Shown here piece after piece: positions 8,767 to 22,300 of a stretch of DNA of 64,000 bases (within the stretch, counting starts at the first letter, position 1; each line of letters starts with the position of its first letter). The position numbers and the translations under genes are program-made. Under the pieces are notes generated by a model. The model did not search any database. It saw only the letters and a list, made by a program, of their open reading frames with translations, and had not been told where the DNA came from. Source of the stretch: JBICHN01 sp043101845 (GTDB taxonomy: Bacteria > Planctomycetota > Phycisphaerae > Phycisphaerales > UBA5793); assembly GCA_043101845.1 (NCBI GenBank), contig JBICHN010000011.1, positions 682,001 to 746,000 of the forward strand, read 5' to 3'.

Positions 8767-10602
8767 TTGACCGACGCCGCCGAGATCGACCGCCCGTCAC
8801 CGCTCATCCGCCTACTGCGCTATGGTCGGCCGCATCGCGCCCAGTTTGTCGGCGCCGCCTCCTGCTCGATCCTGAACAAGATCTTCGATCTCGCGCCGCC
8901 CATTCTCATCGGAGCCGCGGTTGATGTGGTCGTCCGTGAAGAAGCGTCGTTCATTGCGCGACTCGGCGTGACGGATCCGCTCTGGCAACTTGTCGCCCTC
9001 GCCGTCGCGACGCTCGTCGTGTGGGGGTTCGAATCGATTTTCGAGTATGCGTACGGCGTGCTGTGGCGCAATCTTGCCCAGACCGTGCAGCATGAGATGC
9101 GGATCGACGCCTATTCCCATGTCCAGGGTCTCGAACTCGCCTACTTCGAAGATCGAAGCACTGGCGGGTTGATGTCGATCCTCTCGGACGACATCAATCA
9201 GCTTGAACGATTCCTCGACCACGGCGCCAACGATGTGTTGCAAGTGGTGACGACGGCGATCGTGGTGTCCGCGGTCTTCTTCGGTGTCAGTCCGCTCATC
9301 GCCGTCCTGGCCATCGGGCCGGTGCCGTTCGTTCTCTGGGGTTCGTTCGCATTTCAGCGCCGGATCGCCCCGCGCTACGCCGATGTGCGCGAGCGCGTCG
9401 CAAATCTCAACAGCCAACTCGCGAATAGCCTGAGCGGCATCGCGACGATCAAGAGCTTCACGGCTGAGGAATTCGAAGTCGACCGAATTCGACGCGAGAG
9501 CAACGCTTATCGCGACAGCAATAGATTCGCCATTCGACTCTCGAGCGCCTTCTCGCCGCTCATCCGGATGGTGATCATGGTCGGGTTCGTCGCCACGCTC
9601 GTCGTTGGCGGCTGGCTGACTCTCAACGGTGAGATGGTCGTCGGTTCATACAGCGTGCTCGTCTTCCTGACCCAGCGACTTTTGTGGCCGTTCACCCGGC
9701 TCGGTGAAACTTTCGATCTCTACCAGCGGGCGATGGCGTCCACCGAACGGGTGCTCGATCTGCTCGACACGCCCGCGATGATCGAGTCCGGCGACGCGGC
9801 ACTCGCGGCGGGGTCCGTTCGTGGTGATGTCCGCTTCGACGGCGTGACTTTCGCGTACCACCACAAGGCTCCGGTGCTGCGGGATCTGAATCTCCATGCG
9901 GTTGAAGGCCGGACCACCGCGATCGTCGGCGCCACCGGCGCCGGAAAGAGCACGCTCATCAAACTGTTGCTCCGGTTCTACGAGGGCGGCGCCGTCGGGT
10001 GCGAAGAGTCGGGGCGCATCACCGTCGACGGCCACGACATCCGTTCACTTCGACTCGACGACCTGAGGCGCTCGATCGCCCTCGTAAGTCAGGATGTCTT
10101 TCTCTTTCACGGCACGGTTCGGGAGAACATCGCGTACGGCCGCAACGGCGATGTGACCGACGAGGCCATTATCGCCGCTGCGCAAGCCGCCGAAGCGCAT
10201 GAATTCATCATGGAGCTTCCCCACGGCTACGACACGATCGTCGGCGAGCGGGGACAAAAACTTTCCGGCGGACAGCGGCAGCGCATCGCCATGGCGCGAG
10301 CCATTCTCAAGGACGCGCCGATTCTCATTCTCGACGAAGCGACCTCGTCCGTCGACAACGAGACGGAAGCGGCTATGCAACGGTCGCTCGAACGAATCAG
10401 TCGGGGTCGGACGACCATCGTGATTGCGCACCGTCTCTCGACTGTGCGTCACGCTGATCAGATCTATGTGCTCGTGGAAGGCGCCGTGGAGGAGGTCGGG
10501 TCGCACGACGAACTCATCGATCGTGACGGCGTCTACGCGGGCCTCTGGAAGGTGCAGACCGGCGAGGCCGTGGAGCACGTGTCGCCGACGCCTTCAGCCT
10601 GA
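8767..10602 (+). CDS. ABC transporter, fused permease-ATPase (exporter type)
   Basis: A 611-residue half-transporter of the MsbA/BmrA exporter class that works as a dimer in the inner membrane. Residues 1-330 hold six membrane helices, including the coupling-helix region EHEMRIDAYSHVQGLELAYF-like stretch; the nucleotide-binding domain holds Walker A GATGAGKST at 388-396, the signature LSGGQRQRIAMARA at 499-512, Walker B ILILDEATSSVD around 521-532 and the switch His in IVIAHRLST. All ATPase residues are present. The start TTG at 8767 has AGGAAG upstream and gives the family length; the frame is open to 8656 but the extra residues look unrelated. The substrate (lipid, drug or peptide) cannot be told from sequence or neighbours. 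Confidence 0.92.
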   Translation: MTDAAEIDRPSPLIRLLRYGRPHRAQFVGAASCSILNKIFDLAPPILIGAAVDVVVREEASFIARLGVTDPLWQLVALAVATLVVWGFESIFEYAYGVLWRNLAQTVQHEMRIDAYSHVQGLELAYFEDRSTGGLMSILSDDINQLERFLDHGANDVLQVVTTAIVVSAVFFGVSPLIAVLAIGPVPFVLWGSFAFQRRIAPRYADVRERVANLNSQLANSLSGIATIKSFTAEEFEVDRIRRESNAYRDSNRFAIRLSSAFSPLIRMVIMVGFVATLVVGGWLTLNGEMVVGSYSVLVFLTQRLLWPFTRLGETFDLYQRAMASTERVLDLLDTPAMIESGDAALAAGSVRGDVRFDGVTFAYHHKAPVLRDLNLHAVEGRTTAIVGATGAGKSTLIKLLLRFYEGGAVGCEESGRITVDGHDIRSLRLDDLRRSIALVSQDVFLFHGTVRENIAYGRNGDVTDEAIIAAAQAAEAHEFIMELPHGYDTIVGERGQKLSGGQRQRIAMARAILKDAPILILDEATSSVDNETEAAMQRSLERISRGRTTIVIAHRLSTVRHADQIYVLVEGAVEEVGSHDELIDRDGVYAGLWKVQTGEAVEHVSPTPSA

Positions 10603-10620
10603 TTCCCTCGCAAATGTCGA

Positions 10621-12153
10621 CTACGGAAGCAGCGTCAACGGTCCATGGACATCGGTGTACGCCTGTTGAGGAGTGCGCGCCGTGAGCCGAATGAAGGCGT
10701 TGCCCGAGGGGGTGAGTTGATCGATGTTCGTCTGGTAGCGTCCGGTGTTCGGAGCGTCCACCACGAGCGTCATCCAGGGTCCGTCCGGACCATCGAGCGA
10801 GAGCTCGATGTCGATCGTCGCCTGACTCCCCGCCGGGGTCGCAGCCACCCAGTCGATGAACCACACCGATCCAATCCGAATTGTGCGGTGCCGTGGCGGA
10901 GCCGTCGCCTCGATCCAGAGTCGGGTGGGGCGAAGCGTCTCGCGGAAGAACTGCAGCTTGTTCCGGCGGCTGAAGAGTCCGCCCTGTTCACTCACGATTC
11001 CGATGTCCGGGTAACCGCTGTGGTCGGCGTCGCCCACCACGAACGCGGAATACTCACCAGGGTAGGGGACGGTGAAAGTGGTCTCGAATCGCCACTCACC
11101 GTTTGAATCGCCGAGGAAGATCGCAGCCCGGCCTTCGCCGAACGCGACAAGATCGGTGTGGCCGTCGACATTCATGTCGACGAGCCGCGTGACCTCCCAG
11201 TCGCCCGTTGGAGGCAGATCACCCGAGAACGGAACCCAGCGGGCCGTGGCCGGCGCCTGCGCCCAGACTTCGAGACCACCGTGCTGGTTCACCCATGAGA
11301 GGTCGTCAAAGCCGTCACCCGTGACATCGCCAAGATGCACGCCGCGGCGACCGAGCGTGCTGTCGGGCGGCAGTCCCGTATCACTGAGCGCGTAGCCGCC
11401 CGCGCCGTCCCCGATCCAGACGGTTCCATTCTGATGCGCCGCGGCGAAATCGGGAACGCCATCGTTGTTCACATCACCGGCGTGAAGATCCATCGTCGAG
11501 TTTCCCCCGAGAAACCCGAACGAACGCGTCCACGATCCGACGCCATCACTGAGATAGACATGAAAGCCGTCCCCGCTGCCGAATGAGACTGAGGCAAGAT
11601 CGAGGAACCCGTCGAGATTCACATCCGCGAACGCCGAGCCGAACATTCCCCAGGACTGACCATGCGTCGCGAGACCGTCATCCCAGGGCGTCCAATTCCG
11701 ACCGGTTCCGTCGCCGAGCGCGACTTCGAGGAGTTGGTCGCCGAAGTCGCTGCCGCTGTACGCGTGGTGAATTCCGTACCCGATGTCGGGCAGGCCGTCG
11801 TTGTTGACATCCCCGACCGTTACGCCTCCGTACCCGAAGGCGCCGTTCTGGTAGGACAGCCAATTCCCGGCGCCGTCACCGAACCAGACGCTCACGCCAT
11901 GCATGTTCGTGTTGATGTACGGCGAGCCGTGATCGCCGACCGAGAGCAGGTCCGGGTGACCGTCGAGGTTGAGGTCGGCCAGCGCGAGTTGCGTTCGCCC
12001 TCCGTCCCACCGCGGTCGTTCAAGCCCGGACGACGACTCGATGAACGCAAGCGGCGCGTCGCGCAGGGGTCGCGATGGGCCCAAGAGTTCGGCCGGCTGT
12101 GGCTGGGCGACCACCGACGCGGCGAGCAGACCGAAGGCAGAGAGACTTGGCAT
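10621..12153 (-). CDS. Secreted FG-GAP/VCBS repeat protein
   Basis: A 510-residue exported protein. A signal peptide occupies residues 1-20 (MPSLSAFGLLAASVVAQ). It then carries repeated FG-GAP/VCBS units with calcium-binding-loop character, for example LADLNLDGHPDLLSVGD, VGDVNNDGLPDIGYG, FADVNLDGFLDLASV, AGDVNNDGVPDFAAA and LGDVTGDGFDDLSWV, spaced 50-65 residues apart. This suggests a beta-propeller, followed by a C-terminal region without repeats (about 400-510). The start at 12153 is well supported by GGAGGGA 6 bases before the ATG. Such proteins are common in planctomycetes; the ligand is unknown. It ends 18 bases from the convergent ABC transporter and starts 70 bases from the divergent small membrane protein. 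Confidence 0.85.
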   Translation of the reverse strand: MPSLSAFGLLAASVVAQPQPAELLGPSRPLRDAPLAFIESSSGLERPRWDGGRTQLALADLNLDGHPDLLSVGDHGSPYINTNMHGVSVWFGDGAGNWLSYQNGAFGYGGVTVGDVNNDGLPDIGYGIHHAYSGSDFGDQLLEVALGDGTGRNWTPWDDGLATHGQSWGMFGSAFADVNLDGFLDLASVSFGSGDGFHVYLSDGVGSWTRSFGFLGGNSTMDLHAGDVNNDGVPDFAAAHQNGTVWIGDGAGGYALSDTGLPPDSTLGRRGVHLGDVTGDGFDDLSWVNQHGGLEVWAQAPATARWVPFSGDLPPTGDWEVTRLVDMNVDGHTDLVAFGEGRAAIFLGDSNGEWRFETTFTVPYPGEYSAFVVGDADHSGYPDIGIVSEQGGLFSRRNKLQFFRETLRPTRLWIEATAPPRHRTIRIGSVWFIDWVAATPAGSQATIDIELSLDGPDGPWMTLVVDAPNTGRYQTNIDQLTPSGNAFIRLTARTPQQAYTDVHGPLTLLP

Positions 12154-12223
12154 GGACGATCCCTCCTCGGCTTCGATTATCCGAGAATCGGCGATCACCC
12201 GCAATCGCGGGGTAGCCGTTATC

Positions 12224-12601
12224 ATGCTCCGCATGGATGGACACACGCAAGCGAATCGAAACGCCGACGCCATCTCCATGTTCATCAGTGCGGCGATCTT
12301 CGGCTTTTTCGGGTTCTTCTATTTCACCTCGAGCCAGACCCTTCTGCTCTTTCAGATTGTGCTCTGGACCTTGCGAGGCGGCGCCGCGGGATTCGCCCTC
12401 GCCGGCGTCCTGACTCTCGTGGCGCCGGCGATCGGGCGGGTTCTCTTCTTTCTCGTGAGCGCCGTCACCGTGGCGCTCTTCGCCGTCACAGGGATCTGGC
12501 ACTTCGTCGACCCGGCGGTGTCCAACCTGAATGGCGTCCTGCTTCTGCTGTTCGCGGTGTGGAACGGCGCGTCCCTCGCACGAAGTATTCGCGCAGGCTG
12601 A
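12224..12601 (+). CDS. Small four-helix membrane protein, unknown function
   Basis: A 125-residue protein that I do not recognise. It has a short polar N-terminus and about four hydrophobic segments (near residues 18-34, 39-64, 68-90 and 101-115), so it is probably an integral inner-membrane protein. The start is uncertain between ATG at 12224 (GGGG 8 bases upstream) and ATG at 12233. It is divergent from the FG-GAP gene, and the AsmA-like gene begins 24 bases after it, so those two may be cotranscribed. The hydrophobic pattern and steady codon use support a real gene. Confidence 0.72.
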   Translation: MLRMDGHTQANRNADAISMFISAAIFGFFGFFYFTSSQTLLLFQIVLWTLRGGAAGFALAGVLTLVAPAIGRVLFFLVSAVTVALFAVTGIWHFVDPAVSNLNGVLLLLFAVWNGASLARSIRAG

Positions 12602-12625
12602 TTCGCGGCCCGACTACACTCGGGC

Positions 12626-14188
12626 ATGAAGAAGTTCATGCTCGTATTGCTCGTCGTCATCGTGATCGGCGGAGGTATCGCCGGGTGGGTCGTCTTCCGC
12701 TCCGTTTCCGGACAGGGATCCTCATCGATCGAGGACTGGATCGGGCGGTCGATCGTCGGCGTGCTCGAATCGTACCTCAATCCGGAGGTCGAACTTGGTC
12801 AGCTCGATTATCAGGCGCCGTACACCGTCGTGCTTGATGAACTCATTCTGACCGCGCCGACAGGCGAGCGCATGATGGATGTGGAACGCGCCACACTCAC
12901 GCTCGCCGAAATTCCGAAGGTCGGCGAGCCGGTACTTATCGAGCGCGTTGAACTCGAACGACCTGAGTTGGCGTTCATCGTCAATCCGGAACTCGATGCG
13001 CTCGCCGGATGGAGCCAGTTCGTCCGTGAAGAGGTACGGGAGGATCCGGAGAGCGTCGACGAGGGGAAGCGACTGAGCGATGTCTTGCGCATGCGCTTTG
13101 TCGGTATTCGCAATGCGGAGATCGTCTACGACGACGGAAGCGGCGAGCAGCCGATGACGCTCCGCGACATCACGCTCGATCTCAATACGCCGCCGGGCGA
13201 CGAACCGGGGTGGTACAAGCTCGAGGGCGACCTCGCCCGGCCGGACCTGTTCGCGATCGCCCTCGACGGCCGGGTGAATCTCGACACCGTGGTCCTCGAA
13301 CTGGCGAACCTGGCGCTCGAGATGAACCTCGGCGAGCCGAGCTACGAGACACTTCCTCCACAACTCCAGGAACTCATGCGCGAGCACGAGGTGCGCGGCG
13401 CCCTGAATTCGAGCGTGAGCGGAACGATCGCGATCAGCGACTGGGTGACTTCGAAGCTCAATGTCAACGCCAATCTCGTCGACGGGTTCGTGTCGTTTGG
13501 TGAGTATGTGTTTCCACTCGACAGGCTGCAGGTCGGCGCGTCGATGAGTGGGGGCTCCGTCACGGCGAATTACATCGGTGAGCTTCTCGGTGGACAGGTC
13601 GACGGCGACGCCACGATCGGCCTCGAGGCGCCGCAACCCGTCCAATTCAGCTGGCAGGCGAAAAACATTCAGATCGAGGACACGCTGCGCGTCGTCTCGA
13701 GCGGTACGCCGCAATACGCGGGACTGCTTGCGACGAACGGTGAAGCTGAGATGGAAGTCGACCTTGGGACGGACTCGCTGTCAGGCGAGGGAGCCCTGCG
13801 ACTTCGGCGTGGACGGCTGGTAGCCCTGCCGGTTATCAATGACCTCGTCGAGGTCATCACTGGGAAGGGGCTCCTCGGCGGCGAGGCGAAGATGAATGAT
13901 GAGCTTGACGCTTCGTTTCGACTGCGCCCGGAATTCGTGCGCTTCACTGACCTCGATCTTCGATCATCAGTGGTCGCGGCGCGCGGGGAGGGACAGGTCT
14001 ACTACGACGGACGGCTCGACATGGTCTTTAACGCCGGGCCGCTCGAGAAGGCCCAGTCGTTGCTCGGCGATGTCGGCAAGGTGCTTGGTGAGATTACCGA
14101 CAAGTTCGTGAAGTACCATGTCGGCGGACGAGTTGGAGACCCGAAAGTCGGTGTGAAACCGCTGGGAATCGGCGCCGGCGACGGATGA
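12626..14188 (+). CDS. AsmA-like membrane-anchored protein
   Basis: A 520-residue protein with an N-terminal membrane anchor (residues 4-26) and a long periplasmic region of alternating beta strands typical of the AsmA/DUF748/TamB group. Supporting stretches are VELGQLDYQAPYTVVLDEL early, LRDITLDLN in the middle, and the AsmA-like end where a minimal region reads FTDLDLRSSVVAARGEG and DGRLDMVFNAGPLE. Members of this group are thought to form bridge-like grooves moving lipid or assisting outer-membrane assembly; that role is inherited from the family and not shown here. It starts 24 bases after the small membrane protein and converges on carB with 11 bases between them. Confidence 0.75.
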   Translation: MKKFMLVLLVVIVIGGGIAGWVVFRSVSGQGSSSIEDWIGRSIVGVLESYLNPEVELGQLDYQAPYTVVLDELILTAPTGERMMDVERATLTLAEIPKVGEPVLIERVELERPELAFIVNPELDALAGWSQFVREEVREDPESVDEGKRLSDVLRMRFVGIRNAEIVYDDGSGEQPMTLRDITLDLNTPPGDEPGWYKLEGDLARPDLFAIALDGRVNLDTVVLELANLALEMNLGEPSYETLPPQLQELMREHEVRGALNSSVSGTIAISDWVTSKLNVNANLVDGFVSFGEYVFPLDRLQVGASMSGGSVTANYIGELLGGQVDGDATIGLEAPQPVQFSWQAKNIQIEDTLRVVSSGTPQYAGLLATNGEAEMEVDLGTDSLSGEGALRLRRGRLVALPVINDLVEVITGKGLLGGEAKMNDELDASFRLRPEFVRFTDLDLRSSVVAARGEGQVYYDGRLDMVFNAGPLEKAQSLLGDVGKVLGEITDKFVKYHVGGRVGDPKVGVKPLGIGAGDG

Positions 14189-14199
14189 CCGGACTCGGC

Positions 14200-17742
<3,543 letters not shown>

Positions 17743-17886
17743 CGGACTCGGAGACGCCGGGTGTGCGAGGACGCGTTTGGATTCCGCTAAAGGTAGACCG
17801 TCCGGCCCACAGACTCAAGATGGCGACGACGCCGCAAAGCGCCGATATGGTGAAGACTCGCCTCATCGCCAAGGATGTCGTGACTC

Positions 17887-18663
17887 GTGTGGTGGATCGT
17901 CGCCGCCATCTCGTTTCTGTCGCTCGTCGTCGTGTGGACGGAACTCGCCCATGCGCTCGACGCGGCGCGTCGTCGCGCGCCGCGGGGCACCTGGCCGGCG
18001 TGGCTTCTCTGGCACTTCGATCGACTCTTTGTTCGCATTCTTCACCGGGCCTCGTTCCACGGCATTGAGAACCTGGAGCGACTCGACCTCGATCGCGGTC
18101 TCATCGTCGTGGCGAACCACACCGCAGGGGTCGACCCCGCGCTTGTTCAGGCCGCCGCCCCTTTCGAGATCCGGTGGATGATGTGGAGCGCCGTGAACAA
18201 GGGGATCGCGAAATGGCTCGGCGCCGGATACCTTCGATCGATCGTGGTTGATCAGGACGGCCGCGATGTGCGACCGCTTCGCGAGGCGATCCGCCATGTG
18301 CGCCAGGGTGGAGTGCTCGGGATCTTTCCCGAGGGGGGCATCGAGCGACCGCCGCATCGCATCTATCCGTTCCGCCCGGGCGTGGGGCTCATCGTGAGTC
18401 ATTGCCGGGCGCCGGTGCTCCCCGTCTGGATCAGCGGCACGCCGTACACCGAATCGGCGATGCAGAGTGTGTTCCGTTTGAGCCGGAGCCGAGTCGTCTT
18501 TGGCTCGCCGCTTGAATTCCGGGACGACGCGACGCCGGACGAGATCGCGACGGCCATTCGGGCGCGGCTCGCGTCGCTCTCCGGTTGGCCGCTCGAGAAT
18601 GAGCGCGATCGTGTGCGCGAGCATCAGACGCGGCGTCCGGCTCCGGATACGATCCCGGCGTGA
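17887..18663 (+). CDS. plsC: 1-acyl-sn-glycerol-3-phosphate acyltransferase family protein
   Basis: A 258-residue membrane-associated acyltransferase. The HX4D catalytic motif reads NHTAGVDP (H78, D83) and the second block FPEGGIERPP (147-156) matches the usual FPEGT with Gly in place of Ser/Thr. A single hydrophobic segment at residues 2-20 anchors it. Family members add the second acyl chain in phosphatidic acid synthesis or acylate related lipids. The start is GTG at 17887 with AAGGA about 10 bases upstream. Its stop overlaps the ruvA start (GTGA). The substrate is not determined by sequence. Confidence 0.85.
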   Translation: MWWIVAAISFLSLVVVWTELAHALDAARRRAPRGTWPAWLLWHFDRLFVRILHRASFHGIENLERLDLDRGLIVVANHTAGVDPALVQAAAPFEIRWMMWSAVNKGIAKWLGAGYLRSIVVDQDGRDVRPLREAIRHVRQGGVLGIFPEGGIERPPHRIYPFRPGVGLIVSHCRAPVLPVWISGTPYTESAMQSVFRLSRSRVVFGSPLEFRDDATPDEIATAIRARLASLSGWPLENERDRVREHQTRRPAPDTIPA

Positions 18664-19313
18664 TCTGCGGATTGACCGGTGAACTCGTCGAAGTCACGCG
18701 CGGAATCGCCCGGATCCGCGCCGGAGCGCTCGTTTATGAAGTGCTGCTTCCGGCGTTTGATGTCGAACGCCTCGAGCCGCGCCTCGGTGAGACTATCGAG
18801 TTGCACACGAAACAGTTTCTCGAGTCGCAGGGGCAGGGGAACACGATGATTCCCCGGCTCATCGGATTCTCGAGCGCCGTTGACCGCGCCTTCTTCGACT
18901 TGTTCACCTCGGTCAAGGGAATCGGACCGCGGAAGGCGCTTCGCGCCATGGCGATGCCGCCCGTCGCCATCGCCGCGGCCATCGCCGGACGCGATGTGGT
19001 CACGCTGCAGACGCTTCCCGAGATCGGCAAGCGAACGGCGGAGACGATCGTCGCGGAGCTTCACGGCAAGGTCGATCCCTTCGTCGACGACGCGGTCGGT
19101 CAGGTCGGAGCGGCCACAGATCGCGGCGGGGCCTCCGCCGCCGCCGCGGCGCCGCGGGTTACGCTCATTCGCGAAGCGGTTTCGGCGCTCGTGGCTCTCG
19201 GAGAGCCGCGCCAACAAGCCGCGCAACTCGTGGACCGGGTTCTGCGCGACGCGCCGGAGTTGACCGACGCCGATGAAGTGATCACGGCCGTGTACCGCAC
19301 GAAGGGCGCGTGA
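18660..19313 (+). CDS. ruvA: Holliday junction branch migration protein RuvA
   Basis: A 217-residue RuvA, the tetrameric Holliday-junction binding protein that loads the RuvB motor. The OB-fold domain begins MICGLTGELVEV; the helix-hairpin-helix motifs are VKGIGPRKALRAM and LPEIGKRTAETIVAEL; after an Ala-rich linker the small domain III (LVALGEPRQQAAQLVDRVL), which contacts RuvB, is present. The start is GTG at 18660, overlapping the acyltransferase stop by 4 bases. Neither ruvB nor ruvC is adjacent. The pairing with a lipid gene is probably positional only. Confidence 0.95.
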   Translation: MICGLTGELVEVTRGIARIRAGALVYEVLLPAFDVERLEPRLGETIELHTKQFLESQGQGNTMIPRLIGFSSAVDRAFFDLFTSVKGIGPRKALRAMAMPPVAIAAAIAGRDVVTLQTLPEIGKRTAETIVAELHGKVDPFVDDAVGQVGAATDRGGASAAAAAPRVTLIREAVSALVALGEPRQQAAQLVDRVLRDAPELTDADEVITAVYRTKGA

Positions 19314-19331
19314 GTCCCTCCGCGCAAGCGC

Positions 19332-22300
19332 TCAGTCAAAGTGGATTGTCTCGCGCCAGAGCAACGCAAGCGCGGCTCGGCGCTCCGTCTCCGTGAACAC
19401 GCCGGCGGACTCGATCTGTACGGCCTCGGCGCCCGCCGATTCGAACTCGCGGAGCCGGTCCGAGACTACCTGGCGCATGGTGTCGAGGGCTGCAGTGAAT
19501 TCTCGCTCCGCGTCAATGCGATTGACGGGTGGCTCCGTATCGAGAAAGACGATCTGATCGGTTTCGATGGCGACGAGTCGATCTCCGGCGGGCGTGAATC
19601 GAACATCGAGAATCGGAAACGAGAGTTCGCGGTGAATCGTGGTCGCGTCACCGGTCGTGTAGTCGTGAAAGCGGATCGAGCCGTCGTTCAGTGCAATCGC
19701 TACGAGGTCGTCGCTCGGATGGAAGTCAACTCGAAACACGGGACTGTCGAGTTTCCAGGGCTCCTGCGCTGCCGCGCCATCCCGCGATCGCCAGAGTCGC
19801 GCGGTTCCGTCGTAGGCGCCGGTCAAGAGAAAGGCGCCGTCCGGACTCCACGCGACGGTAGAGCCGTAACTCGGATGCGCCTGCACCTTGAGACGCTGCG
19901 CGATAGAGTCGATCGGCCAGACCTGCAACACACCATCAATCCCGATCGTCGCGAACTCGCTTCCGTCCGGTCGACACTCGATCTGCGCAACTGACTTCTC
20001 GTGCGCGACGAAGACCTGCGTCTCATCCGGCGCCGCGACGCGTTCGCGACGGAGCATGCCTTCGCTCGAACCGGAGAGGATCCACTCGCCAGTCGGATCA
20101 AACTCGATTGCACTGACCGCGCTCGAGTGCGCTTCAATGACACGCAGAGGCTTCGCTAGAGACAGATCCACCAGACGCACGCGGCCGTCGTTGCCGCCGA
20201 TGGCGAGCATTCGTCCCTCGGAGTCGAGCGCGACGCACTGTGATGGCGCGCCGATCTCTCCCTGGAAAAGCTCAACGCCACTCGAGACGCTCCAGAGTCG
20301 CACACGGCCGTCGAGACCACTCGTCGCGGCGAGTTCGCCGTCCCCTGAAATCGAGATCGAGCGCCACGAGTCAGAAGCGATCGGCGCCGGGCGAGCAGGT
20401 CGCGCGAGACCCGTATCCCAGATTCGAATGGTCCCGTCGATCGCAGACGAAGCGATGCGTGCTCCCCATCGATCGAAGCTGACATCGGTGACGATGTTGC
20501 GATGACCGGGAAGTATCACTTGCAGCGCGCCGTCAGAAGCATTCCACAGGCGAACACTGAATCCTGCCCCGCACGATGCGATCCGGCTTCCGTCCGCGCT
20601 GAACACGGCCCGGTGGACGAGGTTCGAATGGCCGTGCAGCGAGCGAAGCGATTGTCCCGTGGACGGATTCCACAGCCGGATCTCCTTGTCGAGTCCGGCG
20701 GTCGCCAGCACGCCGCCGTCGGGGCTGAACGCGACGGAGCGGACCGGGCCGTCGTGCTCGTCGATGACATGAACGAGTGTTGCATTCGACAAGTCGTACA
20801 GGTGGGCGAATCCGTCGCTCGAAGCCGTGGCGAGCAATGAGCCCGTTGGATCGAACGCGACTTCGCGAATCGGCTGAGCATGACCGGGCAGGCGCGCGAT
20901 TTGGGCTCCGGAGTCGCGGCGCCAGACTCGTGCGACTCCGTCCGCGCCTCCGCCGGCGACGAGCGATCCGTCGTAGGAATAGGCGACCGCGGTGAATCCG
21001 GCGTCACCATCGCTCAAACGAGCGACCTCGACACGGTCCGCGAGTGACCAGATTCGAAGGGGCCCGTCGTCCGCGGCCGAGGCGAACTCGTGACCGTCGG
21101 GATGAACGGCGACGGACTGCACACTCGATTCGTGTCCGGAACAGCGACCAATCTCTTCGCCCGTCGTCGCGTCCCAGACGCGGACGAGGCGATCGTTCCC
21201 ACCCGAGACGAGCGTGGCGCCGTCCGGCGTGAACTCGACGGTCTGGATCATCGCTTCGGGCGTATGCCGCATCGGTCCGCCGCCGGTGGAGATCGGCGTC
21301 TCGGACTTCGTCGAGATAACGAGCCGGCTGAGATCGAGTTGAGCCCGAACGCGCCTCGCCTCGAATCGGGACCTGAACTCGTCGGTGATGAGATCGAGAA
21401 ACCGTTCAGCACCGATGATGTCAACATCACGGAGCGCCGATTCCGCCGCGGCGAGGTTGCCGATGAAGGCGGCGCGTCGCGCTTCCTCCGCCCGTGCGGA
21501 TTCGGCCCGGCGGGCACGATTCGCCTGGACGGCGAACGAAGCGCTGATGATCGTCGTTACGAGAAGAAGAACGAAGGCTGCGGCGACGCCGGCCACCATC
21601 GCCTGGTTGCGCTTGGCGAACTTGCGCGCCTGATACCAGGTGCTCGGCGGCCGTGCCGTGATCGGTTCATCGCGGAGATAGCGTTTGAGATCGTCCGCGA
21701 AGGCGCCGGCGTCGTCATACCGGCGGGCCGGCTCCTTCGCGAGCGCCTTGCGCATGATCGTGTCGAGGTCGCCGCGGTAGTCCCGACTCGTCGCGCTGAG
21801 CGTCTGCGGCTCTTCGTCACGGATGACACGAACGGATTCGATCGGATTCGTCGCGTCGAGCTCATAGGGGCCATGGCCCGTGAGCAACTCGTACAGGACG
21901 ACGCCGAGGGCGTACACATCGGAACGCTGGTCGATTTCATCGACCGCTCCCGACGCCTGCTCGGGACTCATATAGGCGAGCGTGCCGATGAGTTGACCGG
22001 CGTGCGTGTGCATGGTCGATCGGTCATCCGATGATCGCAACGCGCGGGCGACTCCAAAGTCGACAATCTTCACGCGTCCGTTCGCATCGACGAGGATGTT
22101 GGAAGGTTTGAGATCGCGGTGCACGACGCCGCGGTCGTGCGCATGCCGCATCGCTTCGCCGACTTCCGCCATGAGCGTCACGCGTTGATTCAGGTCGAGT
22201 CGCGCCTGGTCGGCGTACCGGGTGAGCGGAACACCCTCGATGTACTCCATCGCAAAGTAGGGCGTCGCGGGGCCGTCGGGGTCGTCCGGGTCGGCCGCGG